Made by a program: the position numbers and the translations under genes. Of a stretch of 41,193 bases of DNA, positions 15,082 through 22,643 are shown one piece after another. The DNA is taken from NCBI GenBank assembly GCA_947372355.1, contig CANBTI010000017.1, positions 1 to 41,193 of the forward strand, written 5' to 3'. This DNA comes from Bdellovibrionales bacterium. Lineage in GTDB: Bacteria > Bdellovibrionota > UBA1018 > CAIMNF01. The notes under the pieces are model-generated. The model was not told the DNA's origin. It worked only from the letters and a program-made list of their open reading frames with translations, and ran no database searches. Position 1 is the first letter of the stretch. Each line of letters opens with the position of its first letter.

Positions 15082-16470
15082 ATGAAAAGAATACTCATCG
15101 CTGGGGCAAGTGGTTTTGTGGGTGGAGAGTTGATTAGTAAGTTGTTAACTGATCCACAGTTAGAAATTATTGCTCTATCTCGTAAAGAACAAGATTCCCA
15201 TCATCCTCGATTGACTTGGAAAAAATGTGATCTTTTTTCTTTTAAAGATATTCGTGAAAGCATGATTGATTGTGATTCTGCTTATTACCTTGTTCACTCC
15301 ATGATTCCTTCTGCGGCGCTCACGCAAGGTGAATTTTATGATTTTGATTTAATTTTAGCCGATAATTTTATTCGAGCAGCGCGAGAGAATAGTTTAAAAC
15401 ACATTATTTATTTAAGCGGGATGGTTCTTGAGAGTGAAAAATTATCCTGGCATTTAAAAAGTCGCCTTGAAGTAGAGCAAACATTACAACAATCCCAAGC
15501 TCGAGTGACCACCCTAAGGGCAGGACTCGTGATTGGTAAAAATGGTTCTTCTTTCATGATTTTAAAAAAATTAATTGAACGATTGCCGGTCATGATTTGT
15601 CCCAGCTGGACAAGTACGCTTTCTCAACCAATCGCGGTTCAAGATATCATTCGGGTTTTGGTACGTTCCCTCTACGATGAGAAAGTAATGGGAAAGAGTT
15701 ATGACATCGGCGGAAAAGATGTGGTGACTTACCGTGATCTACTCACGAGAACTTCGTTGATTCTTGGACAAAATAGAAGGATTTTTACCTTTGATGTTAT
15801 TCCACTAGGATTGTCTCGGTTTTGGGTATCCTTGATCACCGGTGAATCTAGGGATTTGGTTTATCCGTTAGTGTTGAGCTTAACTCATCCTATGGTAGTG
15901 GATCCAAGTAGGGCTTGGCCATACCCCGATGATTTAAGAATCAGATTAAATGATGCCCTAAAAGAAGCACTTCATGAAAAGCCGAGAAAAAAAGAAAAGC
16001 ACAAATCGATAAAAAAATATGTGCCAGCGGAGAGGGTGGTGCGTTCGGTTCAGCGCCTTGATCTTCCAACCGGTAAAAATGCGGATACCATGGCCAATGA
16101 ATATTTTGGTTGGCTTCCACGGTTTTTAAATCCATTGATTAAAATCACAACAGAAAACAATGTTATCGTTTTTAGCTTAATTTTCAAAAATCTAAAACTT
16201 TTGATTTTAGAAAAGAGTGTGGAGCGAAGCACGAGCGATCGCCAGTTGTTTTATATTCTTGGTGGTTTGCTGGTATCTAAAAATAATAATAGCAGGGCTA
16301 GATTAGAGTTTCGAGATGTTTTGAACGGAAGGCTCACGATCGCAGCGATCCATGATTTTTATCCATCGTTACCTTGGTACATTTACGTATGCACTCAAGC
16401 GCAACTACATTTAATGGTCATGTACTTTTTTAACCGCCATTTAAAGAGTTATTCTACTTCGATACAATAA
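15082..16470 (+). CDS. NAD(P)-binding SDR/NmrA-like protein with C-terminal DUF2867-like domain
   Basis: A 462-aa two-part protein. Residues 1-300 are an atypical short-chain dehydrogenase fold: GASGFVGGELISKLL is the dinucleotide motif, YYLVHSMIP and IIYLSGMV follow the NmrA-like order, and there is no clear YxxxK. Residues about 310-460 resemble the DUF2867 domain often joined to such proteins. It is the third gene of the operon with the symporter and the renalase-like protein. Its 3' end overlaps the convergent lipoprotein gene by 22 nt. Reaction unknown. Confidence 0.82.
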   Translation: MKRILIAGASGFVGGELISKLLTDPQLEIIALSRKEQDSHHPRLTWKKCDLFSFKDIRESMIDCDSAYYLVHSMIPSAALTQGEFYDFDLILADNFIRAARENSLKHIIYLSGMVLESEKLSWHLKSRLEVEQTLQQSQARVTTLRAGLVIGKNGSSFMILKKLIERLPVMICPSWTSTLSQPIAVQDIIRVLVRSLYDEKVMGKSYDIGGKDVVTYRDLLTRTSLILGQNRRIFTFDVIPLGLSRFWVSLITGESRDLVYPLVLSLTHPMVVDPSRAWPYPDDLRIRLNDALKEALHEKPRKKEKHKSIKKYVPAERVVRSVQRLDLPTGKNADTMANEYFGWLPRFLNPLIKITTENNVIVFSLIFKNLKLLILEKSVERSTSDRQLFYILGGLLVSKNNNSRARLEFRDVLNGRLTIAAIHDFYPSLPWYIYVCTQAQLHLMVMYFFNRHLKSYSTSIQ

Positions 16471-17108
16471 AGGTGAGCGAATTCTTCGCACTCTTCAAAT
16501 TTAATCGATAGAGCATCAGAACCAGTTCGCCCAGCTCGTCCAACGATTGCATTTCCTTCATCATCAGACCAGTTATTGCAGTTTTCTTTCACATCAGCTG
16601 GGAAATCAAAGTTTCTTTGTCCGGTCCAAACATGATTGATCACGGTGGTGTTGATCGCTAATTGATTTGCAAAAGTATAGATCGAATCATTTCTTCCGGC
16701 GATTAAACTTTGGTAACTATCAGCAACGATGGATTCAACGCCTAAGAACTTTTGATAAATATAGCCTCGCACTGAATGTTGTTCTGAAAAGGCGCTTTGG
16801 CTATTTGCAGTGAGAGCAACAAATGTTCCTTTGATATTTGATCTTCTGGCTTCACGAGCACAAACGTTATCAAAGTATTGAGATGAGTTTGCGTTGATGG
16901 GTCTCACCATGGTGGCAGAAACGAAAATTCTATTTTTTAGATTTTGGCTTGGGTCTGTAGGTGGATTTGGATTTGGTTCGGTTACCACAATCGGTGAACT
17001 CTCCACTTGAGTTCCTGGAATGGTGAGATTTACACCTCCGTTACAGCCGGTGATGATCATACAAAAAAGCGCGCAAATAAGATTTAAAGATAATTGATGT
17101 TTAGTCAT
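16449..17108 (-). CDS. Lipoprotein with DUF1554-like domain
   Basis: A 219-aa precursor with a lipoprotein signal (LICALFCMIITGC; lipobox ITGC, Cys22). A Pro/Asn-rich linker (EPNPNPPTDPSQ) leads to a C-terminal domain resembling DUF1554, a lectin/endostatin-like fold of surface proteins: C-A-x-E-A start, GTFVALTANSQSAFSEQ, VWTGQRNF, CNNWSDDEGNAIVGRAG, and the closing CEEFAHLYCIEV. Four cysteines in the expected places suggest two disulfides. It likely sits on the outer membrane or in the periplasm. Tail-to-tail overlap of 22 nt with the SDR gene. Confidence 0.8.
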   Translation of the reverse strand: MTKHQLSLNLICALFCMIITGCNGGVNLTIPGTQVESSPIVVTEPNPNPPTDPSQNLKNRIFVSATMVRPINANSSQYFDNVCAREARRSNIKGTFVALTANSQSAFSEQHSVRGYIYQKFLGVESIVADSYQSLIAGRNDSIYTFANQLAINTTVINHVWTGQRNFDFPADVKENCNNWSDDEGNAIVGRAGRTGSDALSIKFEECEEFAHLYCIEVE

Positions 17109-17188
17109 AACTTATTTAAACACTTCTTGTTAAATTAAGTTAGTGAAACTGTTTTGACTCGGTGATCGTCAGATGTCGCAACGGGTTC

Positions 17189-20050
17189 TTAGAGAATTCG
17201 TCCAAGGATCCATAAAGATAGGAATTCATTTTCTGACATTCCCATTTTTTTACGAATTTCAGTCAGCGGACCATAAACTTTCTTATTGATGGCACTTCCG
17301 ATGGTGTTGGATAAAATTGGAGAATCAACCCGTTCATCACCTTTTCTATATCCTTCTACTTTTGCATTGATCAAAACATTGTTTTTACCGCCCATGAACT
17401 CGATGAATCCCTCAGCGGGTAAAAAGTGATCAGCAATTGAAATTGCGCGCAATAGGGCTTTAGAAGAATGCGTTTCCTTAAATTCTTGAATTCTATTGAT
17501 GATTCGATCATCAATAGATCTGTGTTTTAAATCAAAAGCATATTTTTTAAAAATGTTTCTAATGTCTTCTTTGGTGAGAGTTTCCAGGTGATGAATTCCT
17601 TCTTCATATAAAGAGATATTCAAGGTAATGGTATAAAGTAACATTTTTTCTGTTTCATTCAGAGTATTCGGAGGAAAAAGTTCGCCACCATATTCTTTAG
17701 ATAGTTGGTCTAAGATTAAAAGAACCTTCTCTTTTGGCAAAGACCATCCATTAAACACTCTTGAAATTTTTACATAACGATCTTTTAGGGTTCCATCTGG
17801 CATTTTTTCCGCGTCAAACTCAAGTAGTTGATTTTTAGAATGACCTTTTGAGGTGTAACCAGGATTGACATTGCTATCTTCAGCAAAGGTAACTAAAGAA
17901 TTGGTAAAATATTCATTGGCAAAATTTAAAATGTCTCGTGAAGTATTACCGTAATCAAAAGTGTAACTTTTTCCAAAAAAATCATGAACAAAGTTGTTTT
18001 TTGTTCCGTCAGGAGAAGTAACGGTAATGTCTGAAACTGATCTTAATCTTCTCTGCCCAAAAAATAAAACACGATCTTGTTGATTTTCCTCTTTGAAATG
18101 ATTTTCGATTAAAAATGGTTTCGTATGTTTTTTTAAAACCTCGATATTTCCCCGTTTAATCAGTTGCTGAACTATTTTCAGTTGAGAAATAGATTCATCA
18201 ATACCATTGTTTTCAGCCTTATTTTCAAAGTTTATGGAGAAGTACTGAATTTTAGATTTACCGGTGTTTTTTCCCCATTTTGCTTTAATGACAGGCAAAC
18301 TTGCGATCCCTTTTCTGATGCCGATTTCTATTCCAAAACTGGGTTGAGTGGCTTCTCCATAATCCTTATAGATTTGAAATGTATTTTCATCTTTACGATA
18401 GATGTGTAATCGACTCATCACAATTTCTTTGTCTTCTCCAAAAGCAGAAACATCAATTAATTGATATAAACTGACATTCGCCGATATTTTTCCATCCGCA
18501 ATCAAACTATCGGTGATCACCAGAGATTCACCTGGCGCTAGTTTGTTTTTAAAGTCTAATAAAGATTGCTCATAAATTTGCTTTTTTTGTTCAATGGGAA
18601 GTGTTTCAAAACCATCTTCAAAAATGGGATCCAACTGTTTTGCACTAGAATGAGTGAAGTAGGGGATGATGATGTTTTGGTAACCGTAGCGATTGGCTTT
18701 TCGAATACTATTCATCGGTTTCAAGTGAGAATAAGTTCTTGAAGCAGAAACACTTCCCATAAAACTCATCCCCATTGCGGTTGGCATACCACTCATATTC
18801 AAACGAGCTCCAATGGAGGTTCTAATGCCAAAGCTATCGGCAATTTGAATTAAATGATCGCCCAGATAACTGCCGGTCACAATTTCTCGTGAAAAAATAA
18901 ATGTTCCATTGGCGAACGGAAATGCCCATTTACCAGGAGTGGTAAAATTGTTGCTTAAAACGGGCAGTTGATTGAGCTTTCCCACGGCGCTGGAAATGAT
19001 GGAACTAAATAAACCTGATTCAGCAAACGCAAAGTTCTCTCCTGGATTAAATGGAGAATCAGGTTCAATGGTGGTAAATTTAGTGGCATATCCCGGCCAT
19101 TTTTTTAAGATAATTTGCCCATTATTGAGCTCTGGGGCTGTGGAAATTTGAAAATCAAAATCAATTCGATCTTCATCAATATTGAACAGTTCTAAAAATG
19201 AGTTTCTTCTGGCGATTAATTTTTCAAGCAATAGTGTTTGAACAGAATCAGGCAGTTGAGCTGCACTCACTACTTCTTTCCAATCATTCCTAGTTAAAGT
19301 AGAAATTTTCTTCAAAATCCATAGAATATCCTCTGCACTGGGAGTGAAGGAGTCGCTATTTGGATACTCCACTTTTACGCTATTGCCATAAACAGTACCT
19401 GATACCCAAGAAAAAATATTAATTCCTTCGGGAACATTGGTGAGTACAAAAGGAATGATCAGGGAAGAGTATTCCTTTTTACTTTGGTTGTTTTGGTGAT
19501 TTAAAGTTCCACTTGCAAGATCATCGGTCATCTCCTCATCTTCACTCACCAAAACATCTTGAAGTTCTAATTTGTTTTGATCATCCGAAACAATCCAGCG
19601 ATCGGTATCCGCATTTGTTTTATCTTCAAGCTTTTTGATAAAAGTAGCTTTTTCAATTCGATCTTTAAATTCAATCGTAATTTTTGGTAAGTAACTCAGC
19701 GCGGGCATTCCATAACCTATTTTTTGAAGTAAGGCTTTTCTAAGCAAGTTGTTATGAACCGTTCTTCCCATGGTGATGATGCGGAACATGGGTTCGTGAT
19801 TTGAATTTTCCGTTTTAATTTTAAACCTAAAGGTATCCGAGCTGCTGTTTGTTTCAGCTAAATAGTTACCCGAAGTAGTTTTAGAACTTTCCTCTTCTTT
19901 TTTAGAGTGAATGAGGGGAGTGAGTGTTACTGGTTCTGGCGCTAATGCAACCGCTGAGCTGGATGATTTAATGGGTAAGAGATTCTCTTGAGCAGATGCT
20001 AAAGAGACAAAGAAAAGCGACGCAATGATGATGCGAAAAAAGATACCCAT
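17189..20050 (-). CDS. Large exported protein of unknown function (953 aa)
   Basis: A 953-aa precursor with the signal peptide MGIFFRIIIASLFFVSLASA. The mature chain has no cysteine-rich or repeat region and no membrane segment. A charged Ser/Thr/Glu region follows the signal. The central part (residues 350-470) is hydrophobic-glycine rich and contains SGLFSSIISSAVGKL and MGMSFMGSVSASRTYSHL. The last 300 residues are more helical and charged (GWSLPKEKVLLILDQLSKEYGG). I recognise no domain. Single-gene unit between a lipoprotein and the zinc-ribbon protein. A conserved lineage-specific envelope protein is the plainest reading. Confidence 0.7.
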   Translation of the reverse strand: MGIFFRIIIASLFFVSLASAQENLLPIKSSSSAVALAPEPVTLTPLIHSKKEEESSKTTSGNYLAETNSSSDTFRFKIKTENSNHEPMFRIITMGRTVHNNLLRKALLQKIGYGMPALSYLPKITIEFKDRIEKATFIKKLEDKTNADTDRWIVSDDQNKLELQDVLVSEDEEMTDDLASGTLNHQNNQSKKEYSSLIIPFVLTNVPEGINIFSWVSGTVYGNSVKVEYPNSDSFTPSAEDILWILKKISTLTRNDWKEVVSAAQLPDSVQTLLLEKLIARRNSFLELFNIDEDRIDFDFQISTAPELNNGQIILKKWPGYATKFTTIEPDSPFNPGENFAFAESGLFSSIISSAVGKLNQLPVLSNNFTTPGKWAFPFANGTFIFSREIVTGSYLGDHLIQIADSFGIRTSIGARLNMSGMPTAMGMSFMGSVSASRTYSHLKPMNSIRKANRYGYQNIIIPYFTHSSAKQLDPIFEDGFETLPIEQKKQIYEQSLLDFKNKLAPGESLVITDSLIADGKISANVSLYQLIDVSAFGEDKEIVMSRLHIYRKDENTFQIYKDYGEATQPSFGIEIGIRKGIASLPVIKAKWGKNTGKSKIQYFSINFENKAENNGIDESISQLKIVQQLIKRGNIEVLKKHTKPFLIENHFKEENQQDRVLFFGQRRLRSVSDITVTSPDGTKNNFVHDFFGKSYTFDYGNTSRDILNFANEYFTNSLVTFAEDSNVNPGYTSKGHSKNQLLEFDAEKMPDGTLKDRYVKISRVFNGWSLPKEKVLLILDQLSKEYGGELFPPNTLNETEKMLLYTITLNISLYEEGIHHLETLTKEDIRNIFKKYAFDLKHRSIDDRIINRIQEFKETHSSKALLRAISIADHFLPAEGFIEFMGGKNNVLINAKVEGYRKGDERVDSPILSNTIGSAINKKVYGPLTEIRKKMGMSENEFLSLWILGRIL

Positions 20051-20117
20051 GGATGGGCGAAGAATACAGAATGGAGGCTAATTAGTAAACTAATTTTATT
20101 TAATAATAAAAGTTAAA

Positions 20118-20138
20118 AGTAAACGAATTTCGTTTACT
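20118..20138 (-). terminator. Terminator hairpin overlapping the stop codon
   Basis: AGTAAACGA (20118-20126) and TCGTTTACT (20130-20138) form a perfect 9-bp stem with an ATT loop. Read on the minus strand it is followed by TTTTAACTTTT. The right arm shares its last base with the stop codon of the zinc-ribbon gene. Confidence 0.65.
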
Positions 20139-20596
20139 TACTTTTTAGGAGCTGCATGGATTAACACTTTGATATCCATGCGGAAAATAATTTCCATTTT
20201 ATTGGGATGGATCAATTTTTGAACAACGCCTTCTCCGAAAGTAGGGTGATTGACACGATCACCGATTTTAAAGCTTTCATTTGCAGCATAGGGGCGAACC
20301 GGACGAGGACTTGCGTTAATTTGTTTCATCCATTCCAGCTCAACTGGAATCACTTTTTCTGCCTTAGGTGCACGAGGAGATTTTGCAGCTTTTGAAGCAG
20401 ATTCCGTAATGGCACCTGGCTCTTTCACGCCTTTTTTTGCTTTAAAGTTGTGTTCACTTTTACATGTTCTGCAAATTACTCGGGAAGGCATCCCTCCGAT
20501 CATCGACATGATCGTGTGTCCTAAATCCATTTTGCATCGTGTACAATAAGAGACAATTTCTTTACCAACGGTCAGAGCAGTAGAAGTGGTGTTCAT
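20138..20596 (-). CDS. Zinc-ribbon protein with C-terminal PcrA/UvrD-tail-like Tudor domain
   Basis: A 152-aa cytosolic protein. Residues 15-50 hold a four-cysteine zinc ribbon (YCTRCKMDLGH then VICRTCKSEH). A Lys/Ala/Pro-rich linker follows. Residues about 105-150 (FKIGDRVNHPTFGEGVV ... NKMEIIFRMDIKVLIHA) match the Tudor-like tail of PcrA/UvrD helicases, which binds RNA polymerase, and related CarD-like folds. The gene is divergent from uvrC with only 24 bp between start codons. A link between transcription and excision repair is an inference from these two facts. Proteins of this build occur in deltaproteobacteria-like groups; function not established. Confidence 0.75.
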   Translation of the reverse strand: MNTTSTALTVGKEIVSYCTRCKMDLGHTIMSMIGGMPSRVICRTCKSEHNFKAKKGVKEPGAITESASKAAKSPRAPKAEKVIPVELEWMKQINASPRPVRPYAANESFKIGDRVNHPTFGEGVVQKLIHPNKMEIIFRMDIKVLIHAAPKK

Positions 20597-20600
20597 AATA

Positions 20601-20616
20601 GTTAAACTAGTATAAC
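20601..20616. promoter_or_regulatory. Near-perfect palindrome between zinc-ribbon gene and uvrC
   Basis: GTTAAACTAGTATAAC is a 16-bp palindrome with a single mismatched pair around the ACTAGT centre. It fills most of the 24-bp gap between the two divergent start codons, so any factor that binds it would affect both genes. The gap is too short for two full promoters, which must extend into the genes. Confidence 0.4.
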
Positions 20617-20620
20617 TTAG

Positions 20621-22390
20621 ATGCAGGGCATGAGCACACTAAAAGAAACAGAAAAAGAAAACGGAAAGCGTTCTTTTAAACGTACCGAACTTTTGGAAAA
20701 AGCCAAAAACTTGGCAACTTCTCCTGGAATTTACTTGATGAAGGCAAGTTCAACGAGTGCGCTTGGAAAAAATCAGATCATCTATGTGGGTAAAGCAAAG
20801 AGTTTACGTTCACGCGTGACTTCCTATTTTCAGCCCATCACCCATGAACACCCCAGAACTGAACTCATGCTTCAAAATGTTGAAGATTTTGAAATCATCC
20901 ACACGGAAACTGAAAACGAAGCCCTGGTTTTAGAGTGCACTTTCATCAAGCGACATAAGCCAAAGTTCAATGTTCGATTGAAGGATGATAAGCATTATCC
21001 TTATTTGGTGATATCCACCAAAGATCCATTTCCTAGAATCGGATGGACCCGAAAAGTGGTAAACGACAAATCACGCTATTTTGGTCCTTTTCCTTCCGGG
21101 TATGCTGCGCGCACAGTGATGAAGCTTCTCACTGAAACTTTAAGATTAAGAGATTGTTCGGATAATACTTTTTCACATCGATCTCGTGCTTGTATTTTAC
21201 ATCAGATGGATCTTTGTTCAGCTCCTTGCGTGGGCAAAATATCTAAAGATGATTATCATTTATTAATTGAGGAAGCGATTGCGGTTTTGCACGGTAAAAG
21301 TACAAAAATCATTAAACAGCTGAAGCTCGATATGAAGGAAGCTGCAAAAGAAGAGCGTTTTGAAGATGCTGCACGCTTACGGGATGAAATTCAAAGTGTG
21401 GAAATCGTTTCTCAAACCCAATCTGTTTTCGATCCGGATAAAAGAGCAGATGTGGATGTGTTTGCTTTTGAAAAAAATGAAACGGTAGCTCATGGAGTGG
21501 TTTTGCAAGTCCGGGGGGGGAAATTGATCGTCGTGAAGCATTACGCACTTCAAAATTTCGATTCCACGTTAAAAGATGAAGAAATTGCATATGATATTCT
21601 CACTCAACACATTCTACTCATGGAAGAAGGCGCTGAAGTATTGCATGCAAAGGAAGTGCTTCTAAAAACTTTACCCATTGATCATGAATTGCTGGAAAGT
21701 GCACTGAAGGTTAAAATTAAAATTCCTAAAACAGACCTTCAAAAACAATTGGTCAATGTTGCCCATACGAATGCTAAATTTGCGTTGGAAGGTGCAAAAA
21801 AGGAAACTTCCGGACACGGCGTGACCGCGCTAGAGGAAGTGCAATCAAAATTAGGACTAGATAAATTGCCCAGAAGAATTGAATGTTATGATATTTCCAA
21901 CTTTCAAGGGGATGAATCGGTGGCATCAAGGGTGGTGTTTATTGATGGAGCGCCCGATAAAAATCTTTATCGTAAATACAAAATTAAAACAGTCATTGGA
22001 GCCAATGATTTTGCCAGCATGAGAGAAATCTTTGATCGAAGATTCAGTAAAATGGATATGGAAACGGGAAATGAAAAGCCCGATCTTGTGGTGGTGGATG
22101 GAGGTAAGGGGCAACTCTCTCAGGCCAAAGCTATTTTTGATGAATTGGGAATTCAAGGAGTGGATCTAGTGGGCTTGGCAAAAGCAAGAACCGAGCAAAA
22201 CTTTCAATCTCCTGAAGTGGAGAGTTCGCAGGAAAGAATTTTTATTCCTGGGAGAGTGAATCCGATTCCACTTTATCCGAATTCTAGAGCCTATAAATTG
22301 CTCACACACATTCGTGATGAAGCACATCGTTTTGCGATTACTTTTCATCGTTCTCGGCGCGATAAAAAATCAATGCAATCTAAAGGCTGA
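20621..22390 (+). CDS. uvrC: Excinuclease ABC subunit C, lacking the helix-hairpin-helix tail
   Basis: A 589-aa UvrC, the dual-incision nuclease of nucleotide excision repair. The GIY-YIG domain (PGIYLM near residue 35, IIYVGKAKSLRSRVTSYF near 50-68) makes the 3' cut. The UVR motif at about 228-262 (AAKEERFEDAARLRDEI) binds UvrB. The RNase H-like domain (IECYDISNFQGDESVASRV, VVVDGGKGQLSQA, HIRDEAHRFAITFHR) makes the 5' cut. The usual C-terminal (HhH)2 domain is missing: the frame stops 14 residues after FAITFHR. An 8-G run lies at 21513-21520 inside the gene. The start may be the ATG at 20621 or the one at 20630. Confidence 0.95.
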   Translation: MQGMSTLKETEKENGKRSFKRTELLEKAKNLATSPGIYLMKASSTSALGKNQIIYVGKAKSLRSRVTSYFQPITHEHPRTELMLQNVEDFEIIHTETENEALVLECTFIKRHKPKFNVRLKDDKHYPYLVISTKDPFPRIGWTRKVVNDKSRYFGPFPSGYAARTVMKLLTETLRLRDCSDNTFSHRSRACILHQMDLCSAPCVGKISKDDYHLLIEEAIAVLHGKSTKIIKQLKLDMKEAAKEERFEDAARLRDEIQSVEIVSQTQSVFDPDKRADVDVFAFEKNETVAHGVVLQVRGGKLIVVKHYALQNFDSTLKDEEIAYDILTQHILLMEEGAEVLHAKEVLLKTLPIDHELLESALKVKIKIPKTDLQKQLVNVAHTNAKFALEGAKKETSGHGVTALEEVQSKLGLDKLPRRIECYDISNFQGDESVASRVVFIDGAPDKNLYRKYKIKTVIGANDFASMREIFDRRFSKMDMETGNEKPDLVVVDGGKGQLSQAKAIFDELGIQGVDLVGLAKARTEQNFQSPEVESSQERIFIPGRVNPIPLYPNSRAYKLLTHIRDEAHRFAITFHRSRRDKKSMQSKG

Positions 22391-22643
22391 GTTTGAATTT
22401 TCTCTATTAAGGCAGGAATCCAGTAAAGGCGCGAGGGCCAATGGGAAGTCAGGAAGAGGAGTGCTTTTTAATCTTAAAGCCTAAAAATTAAGCTAAGATC
22501 AAACGGCCGTTGCTATTCAGTAGTCTCTGAATGAGTTTCTTTAAATGTCGCATAACACCAAAATAGCAGGGAGTGCTTGCATAAGCAACCCTGAAATACG
22601 GGGGTTATTACACTGATCTGTTTAAAAAAGGCTTAAAAATAGA
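22391..22643 (+). ncRNA. Structured intergenic region, candidate RNA or long 3' UTR
   Basis: No protein gene fits in this gap between convergent uvrC and the PLP-enzyme gene. It is purine-rich at its start and holds three successive hairpins: ATCTT..AGC with GCT..AAGAT (22471-22499), ATTCAG/CTGAAT (22515-22532), and a long bulged one, CAGGG/CCCTG outside TGCTT/AAGCA with a GCAT loop (22567-22593). TGCTATT (22511-22517) can instead pair with AATAGCA (22562-22568), so two folds compete. No T-run terminator closes it. It does not show the signatures of tmRNA, RNase P or SRP RNA. Strand is uncertain. Confidence 0.3.

Noticed and set aside
22391-22491. Continuation of uvrC in the +1 frame as a lost helix-hairpin-helix domain
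   Set aside because: The frame stays open for about 30 codons but shows no G-I-G or HhH pattern; its composition is Gly/Ser/Arg-rich noise.
22391-22643. tmRNA, RNase P RNA or SRP RNA in the structured gap
   Set aside because: None of the conserved core sequences of these RNAs is present on either strand. 6S RNA cannot be excluded but has no clear support.
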